A DNA stretch of 64,000 nucleotides from Pseudonocardia alaniniphila (GCF_022524485.1 NZ_JAKXMK010000007.1:1-64000), one strand, 5' to 3'; shown: positions 26,766 through 36,923, counted from the first letter of the stretch. Program-made: numbers and translations. Notes: generated from the sequence alone by a model not told the origin.

Positions 26766-27227
26766 GTGAGGTTCCGAGTCGTCCCGGCTGCGTACGTTCT
26801 ACCCCTGCGGCGGGTCGGTCAGATTGACGAAGTGCTCCTGCAGTTGCGCCGCGGCACGGGTTACATGGACGGGCACTGGGCTGCTGCCGCCGCCGGTCAT
26901 GTGGAGGTCGACGAGTCCGTGCAAGCGGCCGCGTGCCGCGAGGTCGCGGAGGAGCTCGGCATCGCCGTCGAGCCCGCCGACCTCGTGCCGCTCACCACGA
27001 TGCACAGGACGCAGGGCAACCACAACGAGATCGACGAGCGGGTCGACTTCTTCTTCGCCTGCCGGAGCTGGACCGGCGAGCCGCGCCTGATGGAGGAGGC
27101 GAAGGCCGCGGACCTGCGCTGGTACAGCCTCGACGACCTGCCCGAACCGCTCGTGCCGCACGAGCGGTTCGTGCTGGCCGGGATGCGGGGAGCGGACCTC
27201 CCCGCGATCGTCAGCTACGGCTTCTGA
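26766..27227 (+). CDS. Nudix hydrolase
   Basis: A 153-residue protein with a complete Nudix box starting at GHVEVDE and ending REVAEELGI (about residues 42-64), the Mg2+-binding helix that cleaves nucleoside diphosphate-X compounds. The N-terminal RVVPAAYVLPLRR and the QLRRGTGYMDG strand are like ADP-ribose/nucleotide-sugar or house-cleaning Nudix proteins; the exact substrate is open. The GTG at 26766 is the first start after the divergent promoter. Confidence 0.9.
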   Translation: MRFRVVPAAYVLPLRRVGQIDEVLLQLRRGTGYMDGHWAAAAAGHVEVDESVQAAACREVAEELGIAVEPADLVPLTTMHRTQGNHNEIDERVDFFFACRSWTGEPRLMEEAKAADLRWYSLDDLPEPLVPHERFVLAGMRGADLPAIVSYGF

Positions 27228-27240
27228 CGGGCTGCCCGCG

Positions 27241-28803
27241 CTAGACCAGCTTGCGCTCCCGCCCCTCCCAGTACGGCTTGCGCAGCTCCTTCTTGAGCAC
27301 CTTGCCGGTGAGGTTGCGCGGCAGCTCCTCGCGGATCTCCACGGACTTCGGGCACTTGAAGCCGGCGAGCCGTTCACGGCAGTACTCGAGCAGCGCCTCG
27401 CCGTCGATCTCCGTGTTCGGCGCCGCGACCACGATCGCCTTGGGGACCTCGCCCCACCGGTCGTCGGGCACGCCGATCACCGCGACGTCGGCGACGTCCG
27501 GATGCTCGGCCAGCACCCGCTCGATCTCGGCTGGATAGATGTTCTCCCCGCCGCTGATGATCATGTCCTTGATCCGGTCGGTAACGTAGACGTAGCCGTC
27601 GGCGTCGACGTGACCGCCGTCGCCCGAGCGCAGCCAGCCGTCGGACGTGATGGCGGCCGCGCTCTCGTCCGGCTTGCCCCAGTACCCGCTCATCAGCTGT
27701 TCGGTGCGCACCCAGATCTCGCCCGGCTCACCGGTGGCCACGGGCTCGCCCGTGGCGGGGTCGCGGATCTCGATCTCGACGCCGTGGATCGGCGTGCCGG
27801 CCGAGACGAGGCGGTGCGCCGCGGACGGGTCGTCGTGATCCTCCGGACCCAGCGAGCTCACCACCCCGCAGGCCTCGGTCATTCCGTAGACCTGGTGCAT
27901 CACGCCGGGGAAGAGCTTCAGGCAGGCGCGCATCACCGGCAGCGGCATCGGGGACGCGCCGTAGGACAGTGCGGCGAGCGAGGAGAAGTCGCGGTCGGCC
28001 ACCCCCGGCACCTGGCTGATCGCAGCGAGCAGCGCGGGCACGAGGAACGTGTGCGTGATCCGCTCGGACTCGAGCATCTCCACCACGGCGCCCGGATCGG
28101 GCAGCCGCAGCATCATGATCTGCGCCCCGGCGAGGATCGCGAGCAGCGAGTAGCTGGTGCCGCCGACGTGGAACAGCGGCATCGCCACCTGCACCCGCGC
28201 ATCGATACCGATCTCGAAGTCGACGGCGACGTTGCGGGCATGGGCGAGCATGCCGCGGTGGGTGAGCATCGCGCCCTTCGGGAACCCGGTGGTGCCCGAC
28301 GTGTAGAGCTGTACGAAGCAGTCCTCCGGCTTGGAGGGGTGTACCTGCACGTCGGGCTGCTGGGCGGCCAGCCAGGCCTCGTACTCGTCGTCGGGCCCGC
28401 CCACCCGGATCACGCGCTCGACGGTCGGCAGCCGGTCGCGCACCTGCTCGACGGCCGCGGCGAACTCGGGCCCGACGAACAGGATCCGGGCCGCCGCGTC
28501 GTTGACGACGTAGACGATCTCCGGAGGCGCCAGGCGGAAGTTGACCACGGCGTTGGCCGTGCCGATCTGCGCGCAGGCCAGTGTGAGCTCGATGCAGGAC
28601 GGGTGGTTGAGGTCGAGGACCGCCACCCGGTTGCCCGGCAGGAGCCCCTCGGCGCGCTGTGCCGCCGCGTTCTGCCGTACCCGCCGCGCGAGCTCCGACC
28701 AGGTTCGGGCGACGCTGGTGCCGAAGCGGATCGCGACGGCGTCCGGACGCTCCGTCTCCCATCGCGCGAGCGTCGAGGTGACATCGGTGAGCTGGCTGGT
28801 CAT
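27241..28803 (-). CDS. AMP-dependent acyl-CoA synthetase
   Basis: A 520-residue ANL-family enzyme that activates a carboxylic acid to its adenylate and then its CoA thioester. Visible motifs in order: YTSGTTGFPKGAMLTHRG (ATP P-loop), YGMTEACG, the hinge DRIKDMIISGGENIYPAEIE and a C-terminal GKVLKKELR with the catalytic Lys. Length suits medium/long-chain fatty acid or aromatic acid ligases. The ATG at 28803 follows GGGAGG. It ends 13 bp from the Nudix stop (convergent) and is divergent from the SGNH gene. Confidence 0.92.
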   Translation of the reverse strand: MTSQLTDVTSTLARWETERPDAVAIRFGTSVARTWSELARRVRQNAAAQRAEGLLPGNRVAVLDLNHPSCIELTLACAQIGTANAVVNFRLAPPEIVYVVNDAAARILFVGPEFAAAVEQVRDRLPTVERVIRVGGPDDEYEAWLAAQQPDVQVHPSKPEDCFVQLYTSGTTGFPKGAMLTHRGMLAHARNVAVDFEIGIDARVQVAMPLFHVGGTSYSLLAILAGAQIMMLRLPDPGAVVEMLESERITHTFLVPALLAAISQVPGVADRDFSSLAALSYGASPMPLPVMRACLKLFPGVMHQVYGMTEACGVVSSLGPEDHDDPSAAHRLVSAGTPIHGVEIEIRDPATGEPVATGEPGEIWVRTEQLMSGYWGKPDESAAAITSDGWLRSGDGGHVDADGYVYVTDRIKDMIISGGENIYPAEIERVLAEHPDVADVAVIGVPDDRWGEVPKAIVVAAPNTEIDGEALLEYCRERLAGFKCPKSVEIREELPRNLTGKVLKKELRKPYWEGRERKLV

Positions 28804-29018
28804 GCGGCCTCCCGGCGACGGCGACGGCGAGCGGGGCTTGGGGATAGCGGAGAACAATCACAGCGGCGAGCCGCATGCTAGCCAGGAGTGAGCGCCGCGA
28901 GAACCCGATCGCGGGGAACCAGGGGGCCAGTCGGTGAGTGATCGCCGCTGCTGACTACGGTGACGACAATCGCCCCCCGTGTCGCCCCCAGCAGGCGCCG
29001 ACCGCTCGGAGTCCCGGC

Positions 29019-29771
29019 ATGAGTTCTCCACTGCAGGTCCCACGCATGCGTGCCACCGCGCGTCGGGTCAAAGCGGGAGGTGAACGGTTCCTCGGCGGCG
29101 TGTTGCCCGGGGCGTCGTCCCGGAGACTGCGGGAGGCCGCGTTCGCCGATGACTGGGCCGCCGCCAACATGGAGGCCCGAGCCGCCACCGGGCCGCTGTG
29201 GGTCGTGCTCGGCGACTCGGTGAGCCAGGGGATCGGCGCCACCACCCGCGAGGTGGGCTATGTCGGCGTCGTGCACGAGCTGCTGCGCCGTCGCGACGCC
29301 TGGCGTGTAGTGAACCTGTCGCGCGCGGGCGCCGGCGTCGCGGACGTTCTCGGCCGCCAGCTGCCCGAGCTGGCCGCGCTCACCGCCGAGCAGCCTGCCG
29401 CGCTCGTGAGCTGCATCATCGGCATCGAGGACGTCGCGCGCCGCACATCGGGCCTGGACACCTCACTGCGGCAGGTGATCGCCGCCCTGCCCACGGGCTC
29501 CGTCGTCGGCACCATCCCGCGCATCGGGAGCGGCCGGCCGAACCCGGCCCTCGACTCCGTGATCCGCGAGGAGGCGGCGCGCCACCAGCTGCGCATCGCC
29601 GAGCTGCCTTCCAACCCCGGCCGGGGTCGCGACCACTCGATCCTCGGCGACGTCGGGCACTCCGCATGGGCCAAGGCCATGATCGCCGCGATCGACGGGC
29701 CGCCGGCCGAGATCGCCTCGACCACCGACCCCGCCATCCCCGTGGTGCCCGCTGTGCCCGACCCCAGCTAG
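29019..29771 (+). CDS. SGNH/GDSL-type esterase
   Basis: A 250-residue protein with the GDS nucleophile block (VVLGDSVSQGIGA, about 67-79) after an amphipathic, basic N-terminus. The C-terminal GHSAW is the likely catalytic His, though the classical DxxH spacing is loose (LGDVGHSAW). The block III GxND is replaced by IGIED, so the oxyanion Asn is missing. A Pro/Val-rich tail ends the protein. The ATG at 29019 has GGAG 7 nt upstream. It lies 14 bp before the ABC-transporter pair and may be in the same operon. Confidence 0.8.
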   Translation: MSSPLQVPRMRATARRVKAGGERFLGGVLPGASSRRLREAAFADDWAAANMEARAATGPLWVVLGDSVSQGIGATTREVGYVGVVHELLRRRDAWRVVNLSRAGAGVADVLGRQLPELAALTAEQPAALVSCIIGIEDVARRTSGLDTSLRQVIAALPTGSVVGTIPRIGSGRPNPALDSVIREEAARHQLRIAELPSNPGRGRDHSILGDVGHSAWAKAMIAAIDGPPAEIASTTDPAIPVVPAVPDPS

Positions 29772-29785
29772 CCCGCTCCGGTCGC

Positions 29786-30700
29786 ATGAACGATCGGAGC
29801 GGCCGCATCACCGTCCATGAGCTGAGCAAGCAGTTCGGGTCGGTCGTCGCGGTGGACGGTGTGAGTTTCTCCGTGGAGCCCGGGGCGGTCACCGGCTTTC
29901 TCGGCCCCAACGGCTCCGGCAAGACCACGACCCTGCGGATGATCCTCGGCCTCGTCACGCCCACCGCGGGTGGCGCGCAGGTCAACGGCGGGCCGTACGC
30001 GGAGCTGCCCGAGCCGGCCCGGGTCGTCGGCGCGGTGCTGGAGGCGCAGGGGTTCCACCCGGCCCGCACCGCACGCAATCACCTGTTGGCGTGCGCGGCC
30101 GCGATCGGGGTGCCGGACGCCGCTGTCGACCACGTGCTCACCTCCGTCGGTCTCGGCCAGGACGCCGATCGCGCCGTCCGCGGCTACTCCTTGGGGATGC
30201 GGCAGCGGCTCGCCCTGGCCGTGGCGCTGCTCGGTGACCCGCAGATCCTGATCCTCGACGAGCCGGGCAACGGGCTCGACCCCGAGGGCATCGCGTGGAT
30301 GCGGGCGTTCCTGCGCGGCTTCGCAGGCCAGGGCCGCACGGTGCTCGTGTCGAGCCACGTGCTCGCCGAGGTCGAGCAGACCGCCGACCACCTCGTGGTG
30401 ATCAGCAGGGGGCGCTGCGTGTTTCAGGGGCCGCTCGCGCAGCTGCGGGGTTCGCGCCGCGCGCGCGTCCTGGTGTGGTGCTCCTCGCCCGTGCAGCTGG
30501 CGGAGGCGCTGGCCCGCACCGGGATCCTGGAGATCGACACCCTCCCTGACGGGCGGCTCGGGGTGGCGGGAGCCGACCCTGTGCACATCGGGAACGTGGC
30601 GCTGGGCGCGGGCGTGGCGATCTACGGGATGGTGGAGGAGAAGATCGACCTGGAGCAGCTGTTCTTCCAGCTCACCGCCACCCCGTGGGGGGCGGGCTGA
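29786..30700 (+). CDS. ABC transporter ATP-binding protein (ABC-2 drug/export type)
   Basis: A 304-residue ATPase subunit. Walker A GPNGSGKTT (about 40), signature YSLGMRQRLA, Walker B ILILDEPGNGLDPEG and the switch His in VSSHVLAEVE are all intact. The C-terminal 90 residues are the variable domain common in ABC-2/NatA-type exporters. The ATG at 29786 is adjacent to the SGNH stop, and the gene's stop overlaps the permease start by 1 nt (TGATG). Confidence 0.92.
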   Translation: MNDRSGRITVHELSKQFGSVVAVDGVSFSVEPGAVTGFLGPNGSGKTTTLRMILGLVTPTAGGAQVNGGPYAELPEPARVVGAVLEAQGFHPARTARNHLLACAAAIGVPDAAVDHVLTSVGLGQDADRAVRGYSLGMRQRLALAVALLGDPQILILDEPGNGLDPEGIAWMRAFLRGFAGQGRTVLVSSHVLAEVEQTADHLVVISRGRCVFQGPLAQLRGSRRARVLVWCSSPVQLAEALARTGILEIDTLPDGRLGVAGADPVHIGNVALGAGVAIYGMVEEKIDLEQLFFQLTATPWGAG

Positions 30701-31518
30701 TGGTCCGGCTGCTGCGCGCCGAACTACGCAAGGTGCTCTCCACGAAGCTGTGGTGGGCGCTGCTCGCGCCCGCGGTGCTGCTGTCGATCATCATCAACGT
30801 GTTCGGTGGGTTGTTCACCGCCGCGATCCCCGCCGAGGACGGCAGGCTGCCGCTCCTGCTCGGGTCGCTCGCCTACGCGCTGGGCCTGACGGGCGTGTTC
30901 GCGGCCTGCTACGGGGTCGTCGCCACGGCGGGGGAGTTCCGCCACCGGACGATCACCACCACCTACCTGCTCGGTCCGCGGCGCGGGCAGGTGCAGCTGG
31001 CCACCATGGCCTCCTGCGCCGCGGTCGGGGCCGTCTACGGGGCGGTCGTGGCGGTGTTCGGTGTGCTGGCCGGGCTCGCGGGTGATGCGGGGACAGCGTT
31101 TCCCGGCGGGGCCGAACTGCTCGCGGTCAGCTTCATCGGCATGGCCGTGGCCGCACTCTGGGCGGCGCTGGGATCCGCTCTGGGTGTGCTGATCGGCAAC
31201 CAGGTGGGCGGGCTCGTCGGGATTCTCGTGTACCTGCTGCTCGGAGAACTGCTGATCTCCGGCCTGCTCAACAGCTCCGACTCCGACACACTCCCACGGC
31301 TCACGCCCTACCTGCCGGGCAACGCCGGTGACGTCGCGATCTACGACATTCCCGCTCACGTGCTCGGGGGCGACGAGATCGCCGACACCGTGGTCGAGGG
31401 CCTCGCCGGTGTCACGGACCCACCGCCGTGGTGGGGTGCTCTGCTCGTGCTCGTGGTGTGGACGGCCGCGGTGGCGGCGACGGGATGGGTGGTAGGCGGC
31501 CGTCGCGATGTGACGTGA
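30700..31518 (+). CDS. ABC-2 type permease
   Basis: A 272-residue integral membrane protein with about six hydrophobic segments. It starts MVRLLRAELRKVLSTKLWW, the typical amphipathic entry helix of ABC-2 permeases, and FRHRTITTTYLLGPRR is a conserved cytoplasmic loop. It forms the export channel with the preceding ATPase. The start overlaps the previous stop. The substrate is unknown. Confidence 0.9.
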   Translation: MVRLLRAELRKVLSTKLWWALLAPAVLLSIIINVFGGLFTAAIPAEDGRLPLLLGSLAYALGLTGVFAACYGVVATAGEFRHRTITTTYLLGPRRGQVQLATMASCAAVGAVYGAVVAVFGVLAGLAGDAGTAFPGGAELLAVSFIGMAVAALWAALGSALGVLIGNQVGGLVGILVYLLLGELLISGLLNSSDSDTLPRLTPYLPGNAGDVAIYDIPAHVLGGDEIADTVVEGLAGVTDPPPWWGALLVLVVWTAAVAATGWVVGGRRDVT

Positions 31519-31563
31519 TCTTCCGGGCGTTGGCGCGAGAGTGTCGGCGACGCGTCATACGGT

Positions 31564-34500
31564 GTGTTCGTGCTCGACACTGCTTCCCCCGGCTGGATCC
31601 GCCGGCTTGTCCGAGCCTCCTTCCGCCACCGCGGCATCGCGATCGGCGCATTGGTCGCATCGGTGTTCGGCGTCAGCCTGGACGCCATCGGGCCACTGCT
31701 CACCCGTGTAGCCGTCGACGACGCGGTGGTCGGATCCACCGCCGTGCTCGGTGCGGTGGTGGTGGCGTACCTGGTGCTGGCGGCCTTCCGCTTCGGCGCG
31801 GCGTTCCTGCGCCGCTATCTGGGCGGCAGGCTCGCCCTCGACGTGCAGCACGACCTTCGCCGGCAGGTCTTCGACGCCGTGCAGCGCCTCGACGGGGAGC
31901 GCCAGGACGCCCTGCGCACCGGCCAGGTCGTCTCCCGGGCCATCACCGACCTGCAGCTCGTGCAGTCGCTGCTGTCGATCGTGCCGCTCTCGATCGGCAG
32001 CGTCGTGCTGGTGGTGGTGTCGATCGGCGCGATGCTGTGGCTCTCACCGCTGCTCACGGTGGTGGCGCTCGTGATGCTGCCCGGCGCCACGTGGATCGCG
32101 CTGCGCAGCCGCACGAAGCTGTTCCCGGCCACCTGGTCGGCGCAGCAGCGTGCCGCCGACATCGCGCAGCACGTGGAGGAGACGGTCACCGGCGTCCGGG
32201 TCGTCAAGGGCTTCGGGCAGGAGGGCCGCGAGGTCCGCGCGCTCGAGCGTGCCGCGGTCCGGCTCTTCGGCGAACGCATGCGTGCCGCGCGGCTCACCGC
32301 CCGGCTCAACCCCACGCTGCTCGCGCTGCCCACGCTCGGCCAGGTCGGGGTGATCGGCTTCGGTGGCTGGCTCGCCTTGAACGGCTCGATCAGCCTCGGC
32401 ACCTTCCTCGCCTTCACCACCTACGTCGCGCAGCTCGTCGCGCCCGCGCGCACCCTCGCGGCGCTCGTGGTGAGCGCGCAGCTCGCGCGCGCCGGGGTCG
32501 AGCGCGTGTACGAGCTGGTCGACTCCCGCCCCGACGTCGTCGACCCGCCCGATCCCCGGTCGCTGCCCGAGGGCCCGCTGTCCGTCGAGCTCGATCACGT
32601 CCGGTTCGGCTACGGCAGGCGCGAGCCTGTGCTGAACGGCGTCTCGCTGCGTGTCGAGCCGGGCGAGACCTTGGCGCTGGTGGGCCCCGCGGGATCAGGG
32701 AAGTCCACAGTGGCGCTGTTGCTGCCACGCTTCTACGACCCCCAGGACGGCGAGCTGCGGCTGGGCGGGGTGTCGCTGCCGCAGCTGCGGCTGGGCGACC
32801 TGCGGCGTGAGCTCGGCGTGGTGTTCGAAGAGGCTTTCCTGTTCTCCGACACCATCAGGGCCAACATCGCCTACGGCCGTCCCGAGGCGAGCGACGAGGA
32901 GGTGCAGGCGGCGGCGCGGGCGGCGCAGGTCGAGTCGTTCGTGGAGACGTTGCCCGACGGCTACGACACCCTCGTCGGCGAGCGCGGGCTGACACTGTCG
33001 GGTGGGCAGCGCCAGCGCATCGCGCTCGCCAGAGCCATGCTCACCGAACCGCGCGTACTCGTGCTCGACGACGCCACCTCCGCCGTCGACACCGCTACCG
33101 AGGCGGCCATCCACGAGACACTGCGCACCCTCACCGCCGAGCGCACCACGCTGCTGGTGGCGCACCGTCGTTCCACCCTCGCCCTGGCCGACCGGATCGC
33201 CGTGCTCGACGGCGGCCACGTGGTCGACGTGGGCACGGAGGCCGAGCTGCTGCAGCGGTGCGCGCTGTTCCGGGAGCTCCTCGCCGTGGGTGGGCCATCG
33301 CTGGACGAGACGGCCGCCACCGCCGCGGCGAGTGCGCCCCCTGCGCCCTGCCTGCCGCGGCACGTGGGTGCCACGCCGGAGCTCTGGCCAGAACCCGACG
33401 CCACCGCTTCGGCCGCCGCGGCATCAGGAGCGGCTCTCCGCGCGGCTGCCGCGGCGGCCGGTGTGCCGGGGGGCGGCCTGCGCGCGGGAGGTGGCGCGGG
33501 CCGCGGCGGTGCAGGCCGGGGCGGTGGCATGGGAGGCGGCGGATCGGCCGCGATGGCGGGCGCCATGCCCGCCACACCGGAGCTGCTGGCCGCGGTACAG
33601 GCGCTGCCGCCCGCCACCGAACAGCCGCGCCTCGGCGACCTCGACCCCGCCGCGCCCGACCCTGGCTTCCGGCTGGCGCGGCTGCTGCGCCCGGTGCGCG
33701 CGCTGCTCGTCCTCGCGATCGTGCTCGTGGCTCTCGACGCCCTCAACGCGCTCATGTTCCCGAGCGTCGCGCGCCTCGCCGTCGACGGCGGGATCTCCGC
33801 ACACTCGCCGGGCGTGCTGCTCACGGCCACGCTGGTGGGAATCGGGCTGGTGGCGATCGGGTGGTTCGTGGTGGCCGCGCAGACCGTCGTGGCCTCGCGG
33901 GCCGGGGAGAGCCTGCTCTACCTGCTGCGGGTGCGCAGCTACGCCCACCTGCAGCGGCTCGGGCTCGACTACTACGAGCGCGAGCTGTCGGGCCGGATCA
34001 TGACCAGGATGACCACCGACGTCGACGCGCTCTCGACGTTCCTGCAGACCGGGCTGGCGCAGGCGGTGGTCAGCCTGCTCACGATCGTCGGGGTGGCCGT
34101 GGCGCTCCTCGTCACCGATGCGGAGCTGGCGCTCGTGGCGCTCGCCGCGCTGCCCGTGCTGGTGATCGCCACCGTGGTGTTCCGCAGGCTGTCGTCGGTG
34201 GCATACGCCGACGCCCGCGAGAAGGTCAGCATCGTCAACGCCGACCTTCAGGAGAACGTCTCGGGTGTGCGTGTCGCGCAGGCCTACGTCCGGGAGGAGC
34301 ACAGCGCCACCACCTTCGGCGAGCGCAGCCTGGCGTACCGCCACTCACGGCTGCGCGCGCAGCGCTACATCGCCATCTTCTTTCCCTTCGTGGCGTTCCT
34401 TTCCGACGTCGCGCAGGCGGTGGTGCTGGGCGTCGGAGCGGCCCGCGTCGCGTCCGGTGAGCTCACTCCGGGCGTGCTCACGGCGTTCCTGCTCTACCTC

Positions 34501-35397
34501 GGGCTGTTTTTCGCTCCCGTGCAGCAGCTCTCGCAGGTGTTCGACGGCTACCAGCAGGCCCGTATCGGGCTCACCCGCATCTCCGGCCTGCTGCGCACGC
34601 CCTCTTCGGTGCCCCCGGAGCCCGTGGGTCGCCCGGTGCCGGTTCCCCCGCGCCTGCGCGGTGAGGTGGAGCTGCGCGACCTCGGGTTCTCCTACGCCGG
34701 GGCCGAGCGGCCGGCCCTCGAACACGTGTCCCTGCGGGTGGCGCCCGGCGAGACGATCGCGCTGGTCGGAGCCACCGGCGCGGGCAAGTCCACAGTGGTC
34801 AAGCTGCTCGCCCGGTTCTACGAAGCCGGCACGGGCGCGGTGCTCGTCGACGGGGTGGACGTGCGGAGCTACCCGCTGGGCGAGTATCGGCGCAGGCTCG
34901 GCATCGTCCCGCAGGAGCCGCATCTGTTCACCGGTGACGTCGCCGCCAACATCGCCTACGCCCGCCCGGACGCCACTCCTGCCGAGATCGAGGCCGCGGC
35001 CCGCGCCGTCGGAGCGCTGGACCTGGTGCGCAGCCTGCCTGCCGGGTTCCGGCAGATGGTCGGGGAGCGCGGGCAGGGGTTGTCGGCCGGGCAGCGACAA
35101 CTGGTGGCGCTCGCCCGAGCGGAGCTGGCCAACCCCGACCTGCTGCTGTTCGACGAGGCCACTGCCGCGCTCGACCCTGCCACCGAGGCCGCTGTGCTCG
35201 CCGCGAGCGACCGCGTGACGTCCCGGCGCACCGCGTTCGTGGTCGCACACCGGCTGGCCACGGCCGCACGGGCCGACCGGATCGTGGTGCTCGACGGCGG
35301 TCGCATCGTCGAGACGGGGACGCATGCGGAACTGCTTGCCGCGGGCGGCTACTACGCCCGGCTGTGGCAGGCGGGAGAGCTGGAGCCCGCGGCATAG
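31564..35397 (+). CDS. Single-chain heterodimeric ABC exporter (TMD-NBD-TMD-NBD)
   Basis: A 1277-residue fusion of two ABC exporter halves joined by an Ala/Gly-rich linker (about 605-690). NBD1 has Walker A GPAGSGKST (374-382), a canonical LSGGQ (478-482) and Walker B VLVLDDATS, with Asp503 where the catalytic Glu should be. NBD2 has Walker A GATGAGKST (1069-1077), a changed signature LSAGQ (1173-1177) and an intact catalytic Glu1198 in LLLFDEAT. Site 1 (NBD1 Walker plus NBD2 signature) is therefore degenerate and site 2 is canonical, as in TM287/288 or BmrCD pairs, here in one chain. The GTG at 31564 (or 31570) starts 45 bp after the permease. It probably exports drugs, lipids or peptides. 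Confidence 0.93.
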   Translation: MFVLDTASPGWIRRLVRASFRHRGIAIGALVASVFGVSLDAIGPLLTRVAVDDAVVGSTAVLGAVVVAYLVLAAFRFGAAFLRRYLGGRLALDVQHDLRRQVFDAVQRLDGERQDALRTGQVVSRAITDLQLVQSLLSIVPLSIGSVVLVVVSIGAMLWLSPLLTVVALVMLPGATWIALRSRTKLFPATWSAQQRAADIAQHVEETVTGVRVVKGFGQEGREVRALERAAVRLFGERMRAARLTARLNPTLLALPTLGQVGVIGFGGWLALNGSISLGTFLAFTTYVAQLVAPARTLAALVVSAQLARAGVERVYELVDSRPDVVDPPDPRSLPEGPLSVELDHVRFGYGRREPVLNGVSLRVEPGETLALVGPAGSGKSTVALLLPRFYDPQDGELRLGGVSLPQLRLGDLRRELGVVFEEAFLFSDTIRANIAYGRPEASDEEVQAAARAAQVESFVETLPDGYDTLVGERGLTLSGGQRQRIALARAMLTEPRVLVLDDATSAVDTATEAAIHETLRTLTAERTTLLVAHRRSTLALADRIAVLDGGHVVDVGTEAELLQRCALFRELLAVGGPSLDETAATAAASAPPAPCLPRHVGATPELWPEPDATASAAAASGAALRAAAAAAGVPGGGLRAGGGAGRGGAGRGGGMGGGGSAAMAGAMPATPELLAAVQALPPATEQPRLGDLDPAAPDPGFRLARLLRPVRALLVLAIVLVALDALNALMFPSVARLAVDGGISAHSPGVLLTATLVGIGLVAIGWFVVAAQTVVASRAGESLLYLLRVRSYAHLQRLGLDYYERELSGRIMTRMTTDVDALSTFLQTGLAQAVVSLLTIVGVAVALLVTDAELALVALAALPVLVIATVVFRRLSSVAYADAREKVSIVNADLQENVSGVRVAQAYVREEHSATTFGERSLAYRHSRLRAQRYIAIFFPFVAFLSDVAQAVVLGVGAARVASGELTPGVLTAFLLYLGLFFAPVQQLSQVFDGYQQARIGLTRISGLLRTPSSVPPEPVGRPVPVPPRLRGEVELRDLGFSYAGAERPALEHVSLRVAPGETIALVGATGAGKSTVVKLLARFYEAGTGAVLVDGVDVRSYPLGEYRRRLGIVPQEPHLFTGDVAANIAYARPDATPAEIEAAARAVGALDLVRSLPAGFRQMVGERGQGLSAGQRQLVALARAELANPDLLLFDEATAALDPATEAAVLAASDRVTSRRTAFVVAHRLATAARADRIVVLDGGRIVETGTHAELLAAGGYYARLWQAGELEPAA

Positions 35398-35621
35398 ACC
35401 CGAGCGGGAACCGCGGCCCGGCCGAAACGGAATCGGCGGGCGGCGCCCGGCCGGTTGGAGAACTCGATTTCGTAAAATCGTCGGCGGAGAATACCCGAAC
35501 ATGCTCGTCCGTGATTTCCGAGTGTGCGGGGTGATCCGGCCATGGCTGATGACTACCCTCGGAGTAGTCGAATTCGGTCCGACCGGTGGCGGCCGGAGAA
35601 TGGCGGAAGGAACCTGGCGCG

Positions 35622-36923
35622 ATGGTGGTGCAAGGTGATCTTGTGGCGCTGACGGCTGCGGAAGCCGCCCGGCGCATCCGTGCCGGGAGCCTGACATCGG
35701 TGCAGCTGGTCACGGCCTGTCTGGAGCGGATACAGGAGCGCGACCCCGATCTCGCGGCCTGGGTCGACGTGGATGCGGAGTCTGCGCTGGCGGAGGCCGC
35801 GGTGCGTGATGCCGCAGCGCCGCAGGGCGCGCTGCACGGCGTTCCGGTCGGTATCAAGGACAACGCCGACGCCGTGCCCTTCTTCACCCGTTTCGGATCG
35901 CCGATCTACCGGAATAACAAACGCTGCCGGGATGCGGCACATGTGGCGAAGCTGCGTGCCGCGGGTGCGGTGATTCTGGGGAAAACGGTCACCACGGAAT
36001 TCGCCACCTTTCCGCCCGGCCCCACGCGCAACCCGAGGGCACCCGGCCGCACCCCGGGCGGTTCCTCTTCCGGTTCGGCGGCGGCGCTGGCCGATCACCA
36101 TGTGCCGCTCGCGACCGGAAGCCAGACCGTGAGTTCGCTCGTTCGCCCTGCCGCTTTCTGCGGCGTGTACGCCTGGAAGGCGAGCTTCGGCCGTCTGCCA
36201 CTGGAGGGCGTGCTCGCCACCTCCGCCACGCTGGACACGTTGGGCTTCCTGGCGCGCTCGGTCGACGACTTCCTGTTGCTGCACGAGATCTTCCTCGGCG
36301 AACTGCCTCGGCCGCCCGCGCGTACGAGCCTGCGCATCGGACTGCATGCTGGTCCGACCTCGAACGACTGGCACCCGGAGATGCAGGGTCTGCTGGCCCG
36401 GGCCGGCGAGACGCTGCGGCAGGCGGGGATGTCGGTGGTCGACGTCGATCCGATGCCCTTCTCGGTGGACGCGGGCATCGAGCGTCACTGGCAGATCATG
36501 ACGCACGAGATCGCGGCGCTGCTCGCGCCGCGCATCCAGGGTGAGGAGTCGCAGGTCACCGCCGCGCTTCTCGACATGCTGGAGGAGGGTCGTCGCGTCA
36601 GCCGGGCGACCTACGTCGAGGCCATGGAAGGTCGCGAATCCGACCGGGCGGCCCTCGCCGGGATGTGGGCGGACTGCGATCTGCTGCTCACCCCGGCGGC
36701 ACTGGGCCCTGCCACGCCCGGCCTGGACAGCACGGGTGACCCTCTGTGCGGCAGGTTGTGGAGTTACCTGGCGGTGCCCAGCATCGCTTGCCCGATGGGG
36801 GCCACCGAGGCCGACCGCCTTCCGCTGGGCCTGCAGACGATCGGCCCGGAGGGCCAGGATGGCGCCACGATGCTGGCCACGAAGATCATCGCCGACATCG
36901 TCGGCTCGCCCTTCGCTCCCTGA
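35622..36923 (+). CDS. Second amidase-signature-family protein
   Basis: A 433-residue amidase relative. The Lys of the triad is in PVGIKDNAD and the cis-Ser in PGGSSSGSAA. The nucleophile block, usually DTGGSIRxPA, is changed to QTVSSLVRPA, keeping the Ser but losing the two Gly. It is only distantly related to the amidase at 12800. The ATG at 35622 has GGAAGGAA about 8 nt upstream. The 224-bp region before it is AT-richer and presumably holds its promoter. The substrate is unknown. Confidence 0.88.
   Translation: MVVQGDLVALTAAEAARRIRAGSLTSVQLVTACLERIQERDPDLAAWVDVDAESALAEAAVRDAAAPQGALHGVPVGIKDNADAVPFFTRFGSPIYRNNKRCRDAAHVAKLRAAGAVILGKTVTTEFATFPPGPTRNPRAPGRTPGGSSSGSAAALADHHVPLATGSQTVSSLVRPAAFCGVYAWKASFGRLPLEGVLATSATLDTLGFLARSVDDFLLLHEIFLGELPRPPARTSLRIGLHAGPTSNDWHPEMQGLLARAGETLRQAGMSVVDVDPMPFSVDAGIERHWQIMTHEIAALLAPRIQGEESQVTAALLDMLEEGRRVSRATYVEAMEGRESDRAALAGMWADCDLLLTPAALGPATPGLDSTGDPLCGRLWSYLAVPSIACPMGATEADRLPLGLQTIGPEGQDGATMLATKIIADIVGSPFAP

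Noticed and set aside
35398..35440. Terminator after the ABC exporter
   Set aside because: The region is GC-rich, but the arms do not pair well enough to call.
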